Positions 43,481 through 49,666 of a DNA stretch of 49,666 bases are shown here, in pieces. Below the pieces are notes generated by a model, which searched no databases, was not told the DNA's origin, and was given only the letters and a program-made list of their open reading frames with translations. Made by a program: the position numbers and the translations under genes. Positions within the stretch are counted from its first letter, which is position 1. Each line of letters opens with the position of its first letter. The stretch covers positions 1 to 49,666 of the forward strand of contig DBMR01000081.1 of the NCBI GenBank assembly GCA_002298785.1, written 5' to 3'. This DNA is from Verrucomicrobia subdivision 3 bacterium UBA693 (GTDB taxonomy: Bacteria > Verrucomicrobiota > Verrucomicrobiia > Limisphaerales > UBA8199).

Positions 43481-43852
43481 ATGACACTCCGCGAAACCAT
43501 GGCCATTACCAAGGCCCTCAGCGACGAAAACCGGGTGCGTATGCTCCTGGCGCTGCGGGACGGGGAACTCTGCGTCTGCCAAATCACCGAACTGTTCGGG
43601 CTGGCAGCTTCCACCATTTCGAAGCACCTCTCGATCCTTTATCAGGCCGGGTTGGTGGACTCGAGGAAGGAAGGGCGGTGGATTTACTATTCCCTGCCGG
43701 GAAAGGGATCTGCCGCACCACTGCGGGAAGTCACGCGATGGATACACGGAGCGGTCGCGGACGATGCGCGCATTACGGTCGACGCTGCGCGGCTGAAGAA
43801 GGTCATGGCTATGGACCCGGTGGAACTCTGCCGGAAGCAATGTTGCAAATGA
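43481..43852 (+). CDS. arsR: ArsR/SmtB-family arsenic-responsive repressor 2
   Basis: A 123-residue winged-helix repressor distinct from arsR1. The metal motif GELC31-V-C33-QI and the recognition helix AASTISKHLSILYQAGLV are present, and the extra C-terminal cysteines C117, C121 and C122 (LCRKQCCK) may form a further arsenite site. The ATG at 43481 comes directly after the ATATTTCG dyad, so autoregulation is likely; an ATG at 43499 is an alternative. It begins a new operon 53 bases after ccdA and overlaps arsC by four bases (ATGA). Confidence 0.92.
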   Translation: MTLRETMAITKALSDENRVRMLLALRDGELCVCQITELFGLAASTISKHLSILYQAGLVDSRKEGRWIYYSLPGKGSAAPLREVTRWIHGAVADDARITVDAARLKKVMAMDPVELCRKQCCK

Positions 43853-44292
43853 ATAAACCAACGATTTTGATTCTTTGCACAGGTAACTCGTGCCGAAGTC
43901 ATTTGGCAGAGGGAATCCTGCAACGAGCGCTCGGGGAGGATTACAACGTCCGCAGCGCCGGTTCCAAGCCGGCGGGCTATGTCCATCCCCTCGCTGTCAA
44001 AGTCATGCAGGAGATCGGCATCGATATCTTTGGGCACCGATCCAAGCACCTGGAGGAGTTCCTTAAGCAGCAGGTAGAGACGGTGATCACGGTTTGCGGC
44101 AATGCGGACCAGGCCTGCCCAACTTTTCCCGGCCAGGTGAATCGCTATCATTGGGGATTCGACGATCCCGCGCACGCAACCGGGACCGAAGAAGAGAAGA
44201 TGGCCGTTTTCCGGCGTGTCCGGGATGAGATTCGAAAAGTGTTTGAGGCCTACGCGGCCGGACGGCGCGATGAGGCGAGTAGGAATAGATAG
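43849..44292 (+). CDS. arsC: Arsenate reductase, thioredoxin-coupled type
   Basis: Reduces As(V) to As(III). The 147-residue protein begins with the low-molecular-weight phosphatase-like loop C10-TGNSC15-R16-S. C83 and C90 in TVC-GNADQAC-PTFPG complete the three-cysteine relay of the Staphylococcus-type enzymes, which are re-reduced by thioredoxin and not by glutaredoxin. The neighbouring thioredoxin-like genes fit this. I start at the ATG in the ATGA overlap with arsR2; the frame runs further upstream only as overlap. The usual order arsR-arsC is kept. Confidence 0.95.
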   Translation: MNKPTILILCTGNSCRSHLAEGILQRALGEDYNVRSAGSKPAGYVHPLAVKVMQEIGIDIFGHRSKHLEEFLKQQVETVITVCGNADQACPTFPGQVNRYHWGFDDPAHATGTEEEKMAVFRRVRDEIRKVFEAYAAGRRDEASRNR

Positions 44293-44305
44293 AAAGGAAT
44301 AGATT

Positions 44306-45793
44306 ATGACGGACTCGACGAAATTTACCGACCCCGAAACCGTGCGACAGAAGGTGCGAGCGGGTTATGGCGAAATCGCGCAGCAGGGCAGCGAAAGGCG
44401 GGGTGGCGGCAAGAGCTGCTGCGGAGCGCCGGCAACCCAAACTGAGAAATTGGCCAAAACGGTTGGCTACTCCGCCGAAGAACTGGCCACGTTGCCGGAG
44501 GGAGCGAACATGGGCCTTTCCTGCGGTAATCCTAATGCCCTGGCGTCCTTGCAGCCTGGAGAAGTGGTGCTGGACCTGGGTAGCGGCGCGGGTTTTGACG
44601 TATTCATCGCAGGCAAGAAGGTGGGGGTCACGGGACGTGCGATCGGGGTAGATATGACAGCAGAGATGCTGGCCAAGGCCCGGAAGAACATCGAAAGCTA
44701 TCGTAAGCAAACCGGGCTCGATAATGCAGAATTCCGTTTGGGGGAAATCGAGCACCTTCCGTTGGCCGACAACAGTGTGGACGTGGTTATTTCGAACTGC
44801 GTTATCAATCTCTCCCCTGACAAGCCACAGGTATGGCGGGAGATCGCGCGGGTGCTCAAACCCGGCGGACGGGTAGCCGTGTCGGACCTGGCCTTGCTCA
44901 AACCGCTGCCGCAGAGAGTGGTTGAAATGGTGGAGGCACTGGTCGGGTGTATCGCGGGAGCAGTGCTGGTTTCAGAAACCGAACGCATGGCCCAGGAAGC
45001 GGGTCTTTGGGACATCGTATTGAACCCGAAGTCGGGCTATGTCGATGCCATGCTGGACTGGCAGGATCCGCTGTATCAGAAGATAATCGAGAAGCTTCCG
45101 GCCGGCGCCAAACCCGGGGAATACATAACCAGCCTGGAGGTTACCGCGAGTAAACCCGGGACTCTTAAATCAGAAAACAATCCCAAGGGTATCCAGGTCT
45201 TCGACCCACCGATGTGCTGTTCGACCGGAATTTGCGGGCCCAATGTGGATCCGGTGCACGTCCGGTTTGCCGCGGATTTGAGTTGGCTCCAGGAACAAGG
45301 CGTCAACGTCGAGCGTTATAATCTCTCTCAAAGCCCTGCGGCGTTTGTAGAGAACGCCCTCGTCAAACAGGCCCTGACTGACAAGGGGGAAGCTGCCCTT
45401 CCTCTCGTCCTCTCCAATGGAGAGATTCAAGCAAGCGGTCGGTATCCCAAAAGAAATGAACTGGCAGAATGGGCAGACGTCACGCAGACCGGGAACGGCA
45501 CCTTTTCACCTGCCGTGGGTGAGTTGGTGGCGATTGGGGTAGCCATCGCAGCGAACTGTGAGCCCTGCCTGAAACACCATTACAACGAAGCGCGCAAATT
45601 GGGAGTTTCGAAATCGGATATGGCTCGAGCAGTCGAGATGGGAGCCAAGGTAAAGGACTCGCCGCATCAGGCCATCCTCCGCCTGGCGGACAAGTTGACC
45701 GGAGCGGCTTTGAGCGACTCCAACCCGGAACCGGATGCGTGCTGCGGCGCAAACGCTGAAGGCCATAAGTCTGCCTCCAAGTGCTGCGGATAA
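44306..45793 (+). CDS. arsM: Fused arsenite methyltransferase ArsM - ArsD chaperone - carboxymuconolactone decarboxylase-like protein
   Basis: Three arsenic-related modules in one 495-residue chain. Residues 1-285 are ArsM: SAM loop LDLGSGAGFD (89-98), and the three arsenite cysteines in their normal contexts, LSC73-GNP, SNC165-VINL and VGC215-IAGA, plus an early C38-C39 pair. Residues about 295-390 are ArsD, the metallochaperone that hands As(III) to ArsA: C304-C305-STGIC310 has exactly the Cys12-Cys13-Cys18 spacing, followed by LQEQGVNVERYNL and ALPLVLSNGEI. Residues about 400-465 are an AhpD/carboxymuconolactone-decarboxylase-like domain with C418-EPC421-LKHH. The tail ends with two more CC pairs (C479/C480, C493/C494). 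ArsA is encoded just downstream. Confidence 0.93.
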   Translation: MTDSTKFTDPETVRQKVRAGYGEIAQQGSERRGGGKSCCGAPATQTEKLAKTVGYSAEELATLPEGANMGLSCGNPNALASLQPGEVVLDLGSGAGFDVFIAGKKVGVTGRAIGVDMTAEMLAKARKNIESYRKQTGLDNAEFRLGEIEHLPLADNSVDVVISNCVINLSPDKPQVWREIARVLKPGGRVAVSDLALLKPLPQRVVEMVEALVGCIAGAVLVSETERMAQEAGLWDIVLNPKSGYVDAMLDWQDPLYQKIIEKLPAGAKPGEYITSLEVTASKPGTLKSENNPKGIQVFDPPMCCSTGICGPNVDPVHVRFAADLSWLQEQGVNVERYNLSQSPAAFVENALVKQALTDKGEAALPLVLSNGEIQASGRYPKRNELAEWADVTQTGNGTFSPAVGELVAIGVAIAANCEPCLKHHYNEARKLGVSKSDMARAVEMGAKVKDSPHQAILRLADKLTGAALSDSNPEPDACCGANAEGHKSASKCCG

Positions 45794-45801
45794 TCTACGG
45801 T

Positions 45802-47595
45802 ATGAACCCGCACCGGACCATCGACTTCCTTGAACAACCCACGCGTTACCTGTTTTTCACAGGAAAAGGTGGTGTGGGAAAGACGTCTTTGGCCTGTGCG
45901 AGCGCGATCGCCCTTGCGGACCAGGGGCTCAAAGTGTTGCTGGTGAGCACAGACCCGGCCTCGAATCTCGATGAAGTGTTAAGCCAGAAGCTCGGACCCG
46001 CGCCAGTGCAGATCCCGGGCGTGCCCGGCTTGAAAGCCCTGAACATCAATCCCGAAGCGGCTGCCCAAGCCTACCGCGATCGGATGGTTGGCCCATACCG
46101 AGGCGTGCTGCCAGAAGCTGTGGTTCGGAGCATGGAAGAGCAACTCTCGGGCGCATGCACGGTGGAAATCGCGGCGTTCGACGAGTTCGCGGCCCTGTTA
46201 GGTAATCCGTCGGCGACCGCAGATTACGACCATGTCATCTTTGACACGGCACCCACGGGCCACACGCTCCGGCTGCTGGCACTTCCTGGAGCCTGGACGG
46301 GATTTCTGAACACGAACTCCACGGGGACTTCTTGCCTTGGTCCTGTCTCAGGACTTCAAAAACAGCGCTCGTTTTACGAAAAATCCCTGGCCGCGCTTTC
46401 GGATGGCGGCCAAACAACCGTTCTCCTGGTTACTCGGCCGCAGAAGCAGGCATTGAGCGAAGCGAAGCGAACCAGCAATGAACTGGCCGCTCTCGGGATG
46501 CTTAACCAACGACTGATCGTAAATGGCGTTTTCCATAGCACGGTTCAAGATGACCTGGGTGCTGCCCTGGAGCAGCGAGGTTCGAGGGCTCTAGAAGAAA
46601 AGGCGGAATTTGTTCGGAACATTCCATGCACAGAGATACCACTGCGTCCCAACAACCTGCTTGGCGTCGCGTCGCTCCGTGAGCTGATCGGCAATACCTC
46701 TAGCGGATTAGAGTCTTCGGTGGGAACTGGAGCGGCTCCAGAGGTCAGCGCCACCAGTTCGTTGGCCGAGTTGGTGAGTGAAATGGCGCGCCCCGGCCAT
46801 GGGGTGATCATGACCATGGGCAAGGGAGGCGTTGGCAAGACAACCCTCGCGGCCGCGATCGCCGCTGAACTGGCAAGGCGCAGGTATCCCGTGCATTTGA
46901 GCACCACCGACCCTGCGGCCCACGTGCTGCCGACCGTTGGTGGAGTGCCCGGATTTGAGGTGAGCCGGATCGATCCCCGGAAGGAAACCCAAGCCTACTT
47001 CAAGCACGTGATGAGCACCGCCGGAAAAGGGCTGGACGCCAAAGGTCGGGCTGTGTTGGAGGAAGACTTGCGTTCGCCTTGCACCGAGGAAATCGCCGTA
47101 TTTCGTGCCTTTGCTCGGGTAGTAGCTCAGGGTGAAAAAGGATTCGTTGTTTTAGATACGGCCCCCACTGGCCACACATTGCTACTCTTGGACGCCACAG
47201 AAGCATATCACCGGGAGGTTTCCCGTAAGAGCAGCGACATGCCCGAAGAAGTGGTTAACCTCTTGCCTCGGCTGCGCGATCCGAACTTCACCCGCATTCT
47301 GCTGGTGACCCTGCCTGAGGCGACACCGGTGCATGAAGCTGCAGCCCTTCAGGAAGACCTGCGCCGGGCCAAGATCGAACCCTTCGCTTGGGTAATCAAC
47401 CAGAGCCTGGTTAAGGCCGACACGTCCGAACCGCTGCTCAAAGCCCGCGGATTCGGGGAGGTGCGATTCATCAACGAAGTAATTGAGAAGTTTTCCAACC
47501 GCACCGCTCTCGTTCCTTGGCTTGCCGAAGAACCGGTTGGAGTGCGCAACTTGCAGCAACTCATCCAACCATCTCGAATCCCTGTGGAGACTTGA
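45802..47595 (+). CDS. arsA: Arsenical pump-driving ATPase ArsA (two-domain)
   Basis: A 597-residue double ATPase that energises arsenite efflux. Each half has a deviant Walker A GKGGVGKT (21-28 and 340-347) and a DTAPTGHTL switch motif (148-156 and near 453). The As(III)-binding cysteines are present: C119 (GACTVEIAAFDEF), C178 (GTSCLGPVSG) and C427 (SPCTEEIAVFRAF), equivalent to Cys113, Cys172 and Cys422 of the plasmid R773 enzyme. I start at the ATG at 45802, eight bases after the fusion gene's stop. In classical systems ArsA works with ArsB; here the next gene is an Acr3-type carrier, so the ArsA-Acr3 pair is of the less-studied kind. Confidence 0.95.
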   Translation: MNPHRTIDFLEQPTRYLFFTGKGGVGKTSLACASAIALADQGLKVLLVSTDPASNLDEVLSQKLGPAPVQIPGVPGLKALNINPEAAAQAYRDRMVGPYRGVLPEAVVRSMEEQLSGACTVEIAAFDEFAALLGNPSATADYDHVIFDTAPTGHTLRLLALPGAWTGFLNTNSTGTSCLGPVSGLQKQRSFYEKSLAALSDGGQTTVLLVTRPQKQALSEAKRTSNELAALGMLNQRLIVNGVFHSTVQDDLGAALEQRGSRALEEKAEFVRNIPCTEIPLRPNNLLGVASLRELIGNTSSGLESSVGTGAAPEVSATSSLAELVSEMARPGHGVIMTMGKGGVGKTTLAAAIAAELARRRYPVHLSTTDPAAHVLPTVGGVPGFEVSRIDPRKETQAYFKHVMSTAGKGLDAKGRAVLEEDLRSPCTEEIAVFRAFARVVAQGEKGFVVLDTAPTGHTLLLLDATEAYHREVSRKSSDMPEEVVNLLPRLRDPNFTRILLVTLPEATPVHEAAALQEDLRRAKIEPFAWVINQSLVKADTSEPLLKARGFGEVRFINEVIEKFSNRTALVPWLAEEPVGVRNLQQLIQPSRIPVET

Positions 47596-47596
47596 T

Positions 47597-48679
47597 ATGA
47601 CCACAGTCAGCTCTCAAACCGCCCCTCCACCGGCAGAGCCAAGACGGTTGGCATTCTTTGATCGCTACCTCACGGTCTGGGTCTTCCTGTGCATGCTCGT
47701 CGGAGTTTTATTTGGGAAGGCAATGCCCGGAGTAACGGCCGCGCTGAGCAAATTTGAATTCGGACAAGGGTCTCAAGTGAATGTGCCCATCGGGGTTCTG
47801 CTCTGGCTGATGATTTACCCGATGATGCTGAAGGTCGATTTTGGTGCGATCCGAGGCATCGCTCGCAAGCCAAAGGGACTGTTGGTGACATTATTCGTAA
47901 ACTGGCTGGTGAAACCATTCGGCATGGCCTTCCTGGCATGGGTCTTCATGCAGCATCTGTTTTCTGGGTGGATTGACCCGGAAACCGCGAAGGGTTACAC
48001 GGCGGGGCTGATTATCTTGGCGGCGGCACCTTGCACAGCGATGGTCTTTGTCTGGTCGTATCTCACGGAGGGGGACCCGGCATACACGCTGGTGCAGGTA
48101 GCCGTGAACGACTTGATCATGCTGGTGGCGTTCGCGCCGATCGTAATGTTCCTCTGCGGTGTAGCGCATGTCGTGGTGCCGGCCAAGGTACTGATCACAT
48201 CGGTGGTGGTCTTCATTGTCATTCCGTTGACAGCGGGTTGGCTGACCAGGACAGCCCTGCTGAAATCGCACGGCAAGGAATGGTTTGAGACGAAATTTCT
48301 ACCGAAGTTTCACCCGGTGATGATCGGAGCGCTGCTCCTTACCCTGGTGCTCATCTTCGCGTTCCAGTCGAAGAACCTGACGAGCCGCTGGCTGGCCGTG
48401 CTCCTGATCGCCGTGCCGATCATACTACAGGTGTATTTCAACTCCGGCCTGACATACATGCTAATGAAATGGTTTCGTGTTGAGCACAACGTTGCGGCGC
48501 CGGGAGCTTTGATCGGGGCGAGCAACTTCTTTGAGCTGGCCGTTGCGGTGGCCATCACGCTGTTCGGGGCCGATTCGCCGGCGGCACTCGCGACGGTTGT
48601 CGGAGTGCTGGTGGAAGTGCCGGTAATGTTGTCCGTGTGCAAGGTGTGTAACCGGACGCGGGGATGGTTTGGAGCATAG
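47597..48679 (+). CDS. acr3: Acr3-family arsenite efflux transporter
   Basis: A 360-residue membrane protein with about ten transmembrane segments, exporting As(III). Family marks are FDRYLTVWVFLCMLVGVLFG near the start, IGVLLWLMIYPMMLKVDF, the signature APCTAMVFVWSYLTEGDP carrying the essential cysteine, LVQVAVNDLIMLVAFAPIV, and the late GALIGASNFFELAVAVAITLFG. I start at the ATG one base after the arsA stop; the frame open to the left lies inside arsA. It is the last gene of the arsenic island. A weak hairpin (AAACC-TGT-GGTTT at about 48707-48719) follows but has no T run. Confidence 0.95.
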   Translation: MTTVSSQTAPPPAEPRRLAFFDRYLTVWVFLCMLVGVLFGKAMPGVTAALSKFEFGQGSQVNVPIGVLLWLMIYPMMLKVDFGAIRGIARKPKGLLVTLFVNWLVKPFGMAFLAWVFMQHLFSGWIDPETAKGYTAGLIILAAAPCTAMVFVWSYLTEGDPAYTLVQVAVNDLIMLVAFAPIVMFLCGVAHVVVPAKVLITSVVVFIVIPLTAGWLTRTALLKSHGKEWFETKFLPKFHPVMIGALLLTLVLIFAFQSKNLTSRWLAVLLIAVPIILQVYFNSGLTYMLMKWFRVEHNVAAPGALIGASNFFELAVAVAITLFGADSPAALATVVGVLVEVPVMLSVCKVCNRTRGWFGA

Positions 48680-48767
48680 TCGGATCCGCTGTTCACGTTT
48701 GAAACTTAAACCTGTGGTTTCAGACTCCTTCTCCACAACAGATGCTCCGGCCCGGAGTGCCCATCCG

Positions 48768-49646
48768 TTATGTGATCACGTTTGTTCCTTCAGGCCCAAA
48801 TCCGCGTGTCGCCTGCAGAGCCCTCATCTCTGGCGTATAGCTTCCGTCCTCGAAGGCCACGACCAGCGGATCCTCGACTGTCACCGCGCCGGTGAAGCTG
48901 AGCGAAGCGCAATAAAGCGAGAACAACGCCGGCTTGCTCTTCATCGGCACCACATCGCGGATGGTCATGAGCCTGAACCCGACCTCGGTCACCAGTTTGA
49001 TGCACCGGCTCTTTTGTTGAAACGGAAAGCAGAACACAAACAATCCATCATCGGTGAGGTGTCGTTTGGCGGCCCGCGCGTAATCGCCCACATCGCCTCT
49101 AAGCTCGAATCGCGCGTGCGCCTTTTGCGAATCCTCCGGCAACGTTCCATTCCCGATCGGGAAATAGGGGGGACTTCCGGTGATCAGTGGAAACCGTTCA
49201 CCTAAATCCAATTCTCGAATATCCCCGTGAATTGCCCGGACACACCCGTCCAATCCATTCCCCCGGATATTTTCCGAAAGCAGTTTGTAACTAATGTCCT
49301 GAGCCTCGACGCACGTCAACTTCGCTCCCTCGCCGAGTCCCCAAAGCACGGCCAGGCCGACCGTTCCAATCCCAGTGCCCAGATCGAGCGTCTTCTTTAC
49401 CGGGGGCGATTTCTGCAATGCATACCAGGCCGTCGTGGCATCATCAATTCCGTGGCGATGTCCTTTCGCTCTTTGAAAGATGCGGTAAGGCCCAACCAAA
49501 CCTGAAACAACCAGCTCCTCGCCCATTTCACGCTCAAGAGGCGCGAGTCGCGAAACAAAATGCTGATGAATCATGGAGGCCATGCCGGTTCCAAAAGCAA
49601 CCTGAGCTAGAACGCTGGCTGTAGCGAGCGGATTCAAGCCCTCCAT
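48768..49646 (-). CDS. SAM-dependent methyltransferase, TrmN6-like
   Basis: A 292-residue methyltransferase of the type that acts on adenine N6 in tRNA1(Val) or on related RNA. RIFQRAKGHRHGIDDATTAWYA is the N-terminal block of the family, LDLGTGIGTVGLAVLWGL is the SAM loop, and ITGSPPYFPIGNG is the catalytic motif IV. That motif is normally NPPY in adenine methyltransferases; here it is SPPY, so the target base is uncertain. The first ATG is only 20 bases from the window edge; an in-frame stop lies upstream of it, so the gene is complete, but a later ATG (about 49583) is possible. It faces the arsenic island tail to tail. Confidence 0.83.
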   Translation of the reverse strand: MEGLNPLATASVLAQVAFGTGMASMIHQHFVSRLAPLEREMGEELVVSGLVGPYRIFQRAKGHRHGIDDATTAWYALQKSPPVKKTLDLGTGIGTVGLAVLWGLGEGAKLTCVEAQDISYKLLSENIRGNGLDGCVRAIHGDIRELDLGERFPLITGSPPYFPIGNGTLPEDSQKAHARFELRGDVGDYARAAKRHLTDDGLFVFCFPFQQKSRCIKLVTEVGFRLMTIRDVVPMKSKPALFSLYCASLSFTGAVTVEDPLVVAFEDGSYTPEMRALQATRGFGPEGTNVIT

Positions 49647-49666
49647 GCACGGGCCGCCTCATCCTG

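Noticed and set aside
48707..48719. Hairpin AAACC-TGT-GGTTT after acr3 as a terminator
   Set aside because: Stem of five base pairs, no T run; too weak to call.
1..49666. CRISPR arrays, tRNA or rRNA genes
   Set aside because: I saw no regularly spaced repeats and no tRNA- or rRNA-like sequence on reading both strands; a dedicated search could still find a missed tRNA.

Overview
The window looks like a chromosomal segment of a GC-rich, free-living, Gram-negative-type soil or water bacterium. Coding density is high, many starts have clear AGGAGG-like ribosome sites, and there is a sigma-54 activator, a CcdA/periplasmic thioredoxin pair and an IS4-like transposase remnant of a kind I associate with Verrucomicrobiota and Planctomycetes. 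Verrucomicrobiota is my best guess, but no rRNA or other marker gene is present to prove it.

Region 1 (1-33206) is one long plus-strand gene cluster for an extracellular contractile injection system (eCIS, the Afp/PVC/MAC family of phage-tail-like particles). After about 700 bases without a gene, holding an 18-bp perfect palindrome and a plausible sigma-70 promoter, come in order: sheath, inner tube, a protein with two CxxC pairs, a disordered adaptor, a Pvc16-type terminator, an AAA+ ATPase, a small conserved protein, an Afp7-like hub adaptor, a separate LysM-like protein, a gp27-like hub, a gp5-like spike, a PAAR-like tip, a gp25-like wedge, two baseplate-J proteins, a tail-protein-I homologue, a giant DUF6519/beta-helix protein and a small protein with a carboxypeptidase-regulatory-like domain. 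The cluster ends with three DUF4157 (eCIS core domain) proteins, the probable cargo. All three share an N-terminal CxCGGxCPxCQ motif and an HELAH-containing DUF4157 domain, then diverge completely: one ends in a nuclease-like D...DxK domain, one carries an internal D...ExK domain followed by hydrophobic segments and a Gly/Ser linker, and one ends in a Cys-His-Asn transglutaminase/papain-like domain. I recognise no tape-measure protein.

Region 2 (33270-39642) is mostly minus strand: an exported class-C beta-lactamase-like serine hydrolase, an OsmC-family protein, a GAF-PAS sigma-54 activator next to a candidate -24/-12 promoter and nested dyads upstream of osmC, a gene-poor stretch of about 490 bases, and three small proteins (a glycogen-binding CBM48-like domain and two small zinc-binding-type proteins).

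Region 3 (39752-40610) is a decayed transposase with frame breaks and an internal deletion, preceded by nested and tandem repeats.

Region 4 (40820-48679) is a two-part plus-strand arsenic island. The first part is arsR1, a small CxxC protein, a ProC-like NAD(P)-binding protein, an exported thioredoxin and CcdA: a thiol-redox module. The second part is arsR2, thioredoxin-type arsC, an ArsM-ArsD-carboxymuconolactone-decarboxylase triple fusion, arsA and acr3: reduction, methylation or chaperoning, and ATP-driven efflux. Each part has its own ArsR-type dyad, and the two dyads differ in sequence. The window ends with a minus-strand TrmN6-like methyltransferase.
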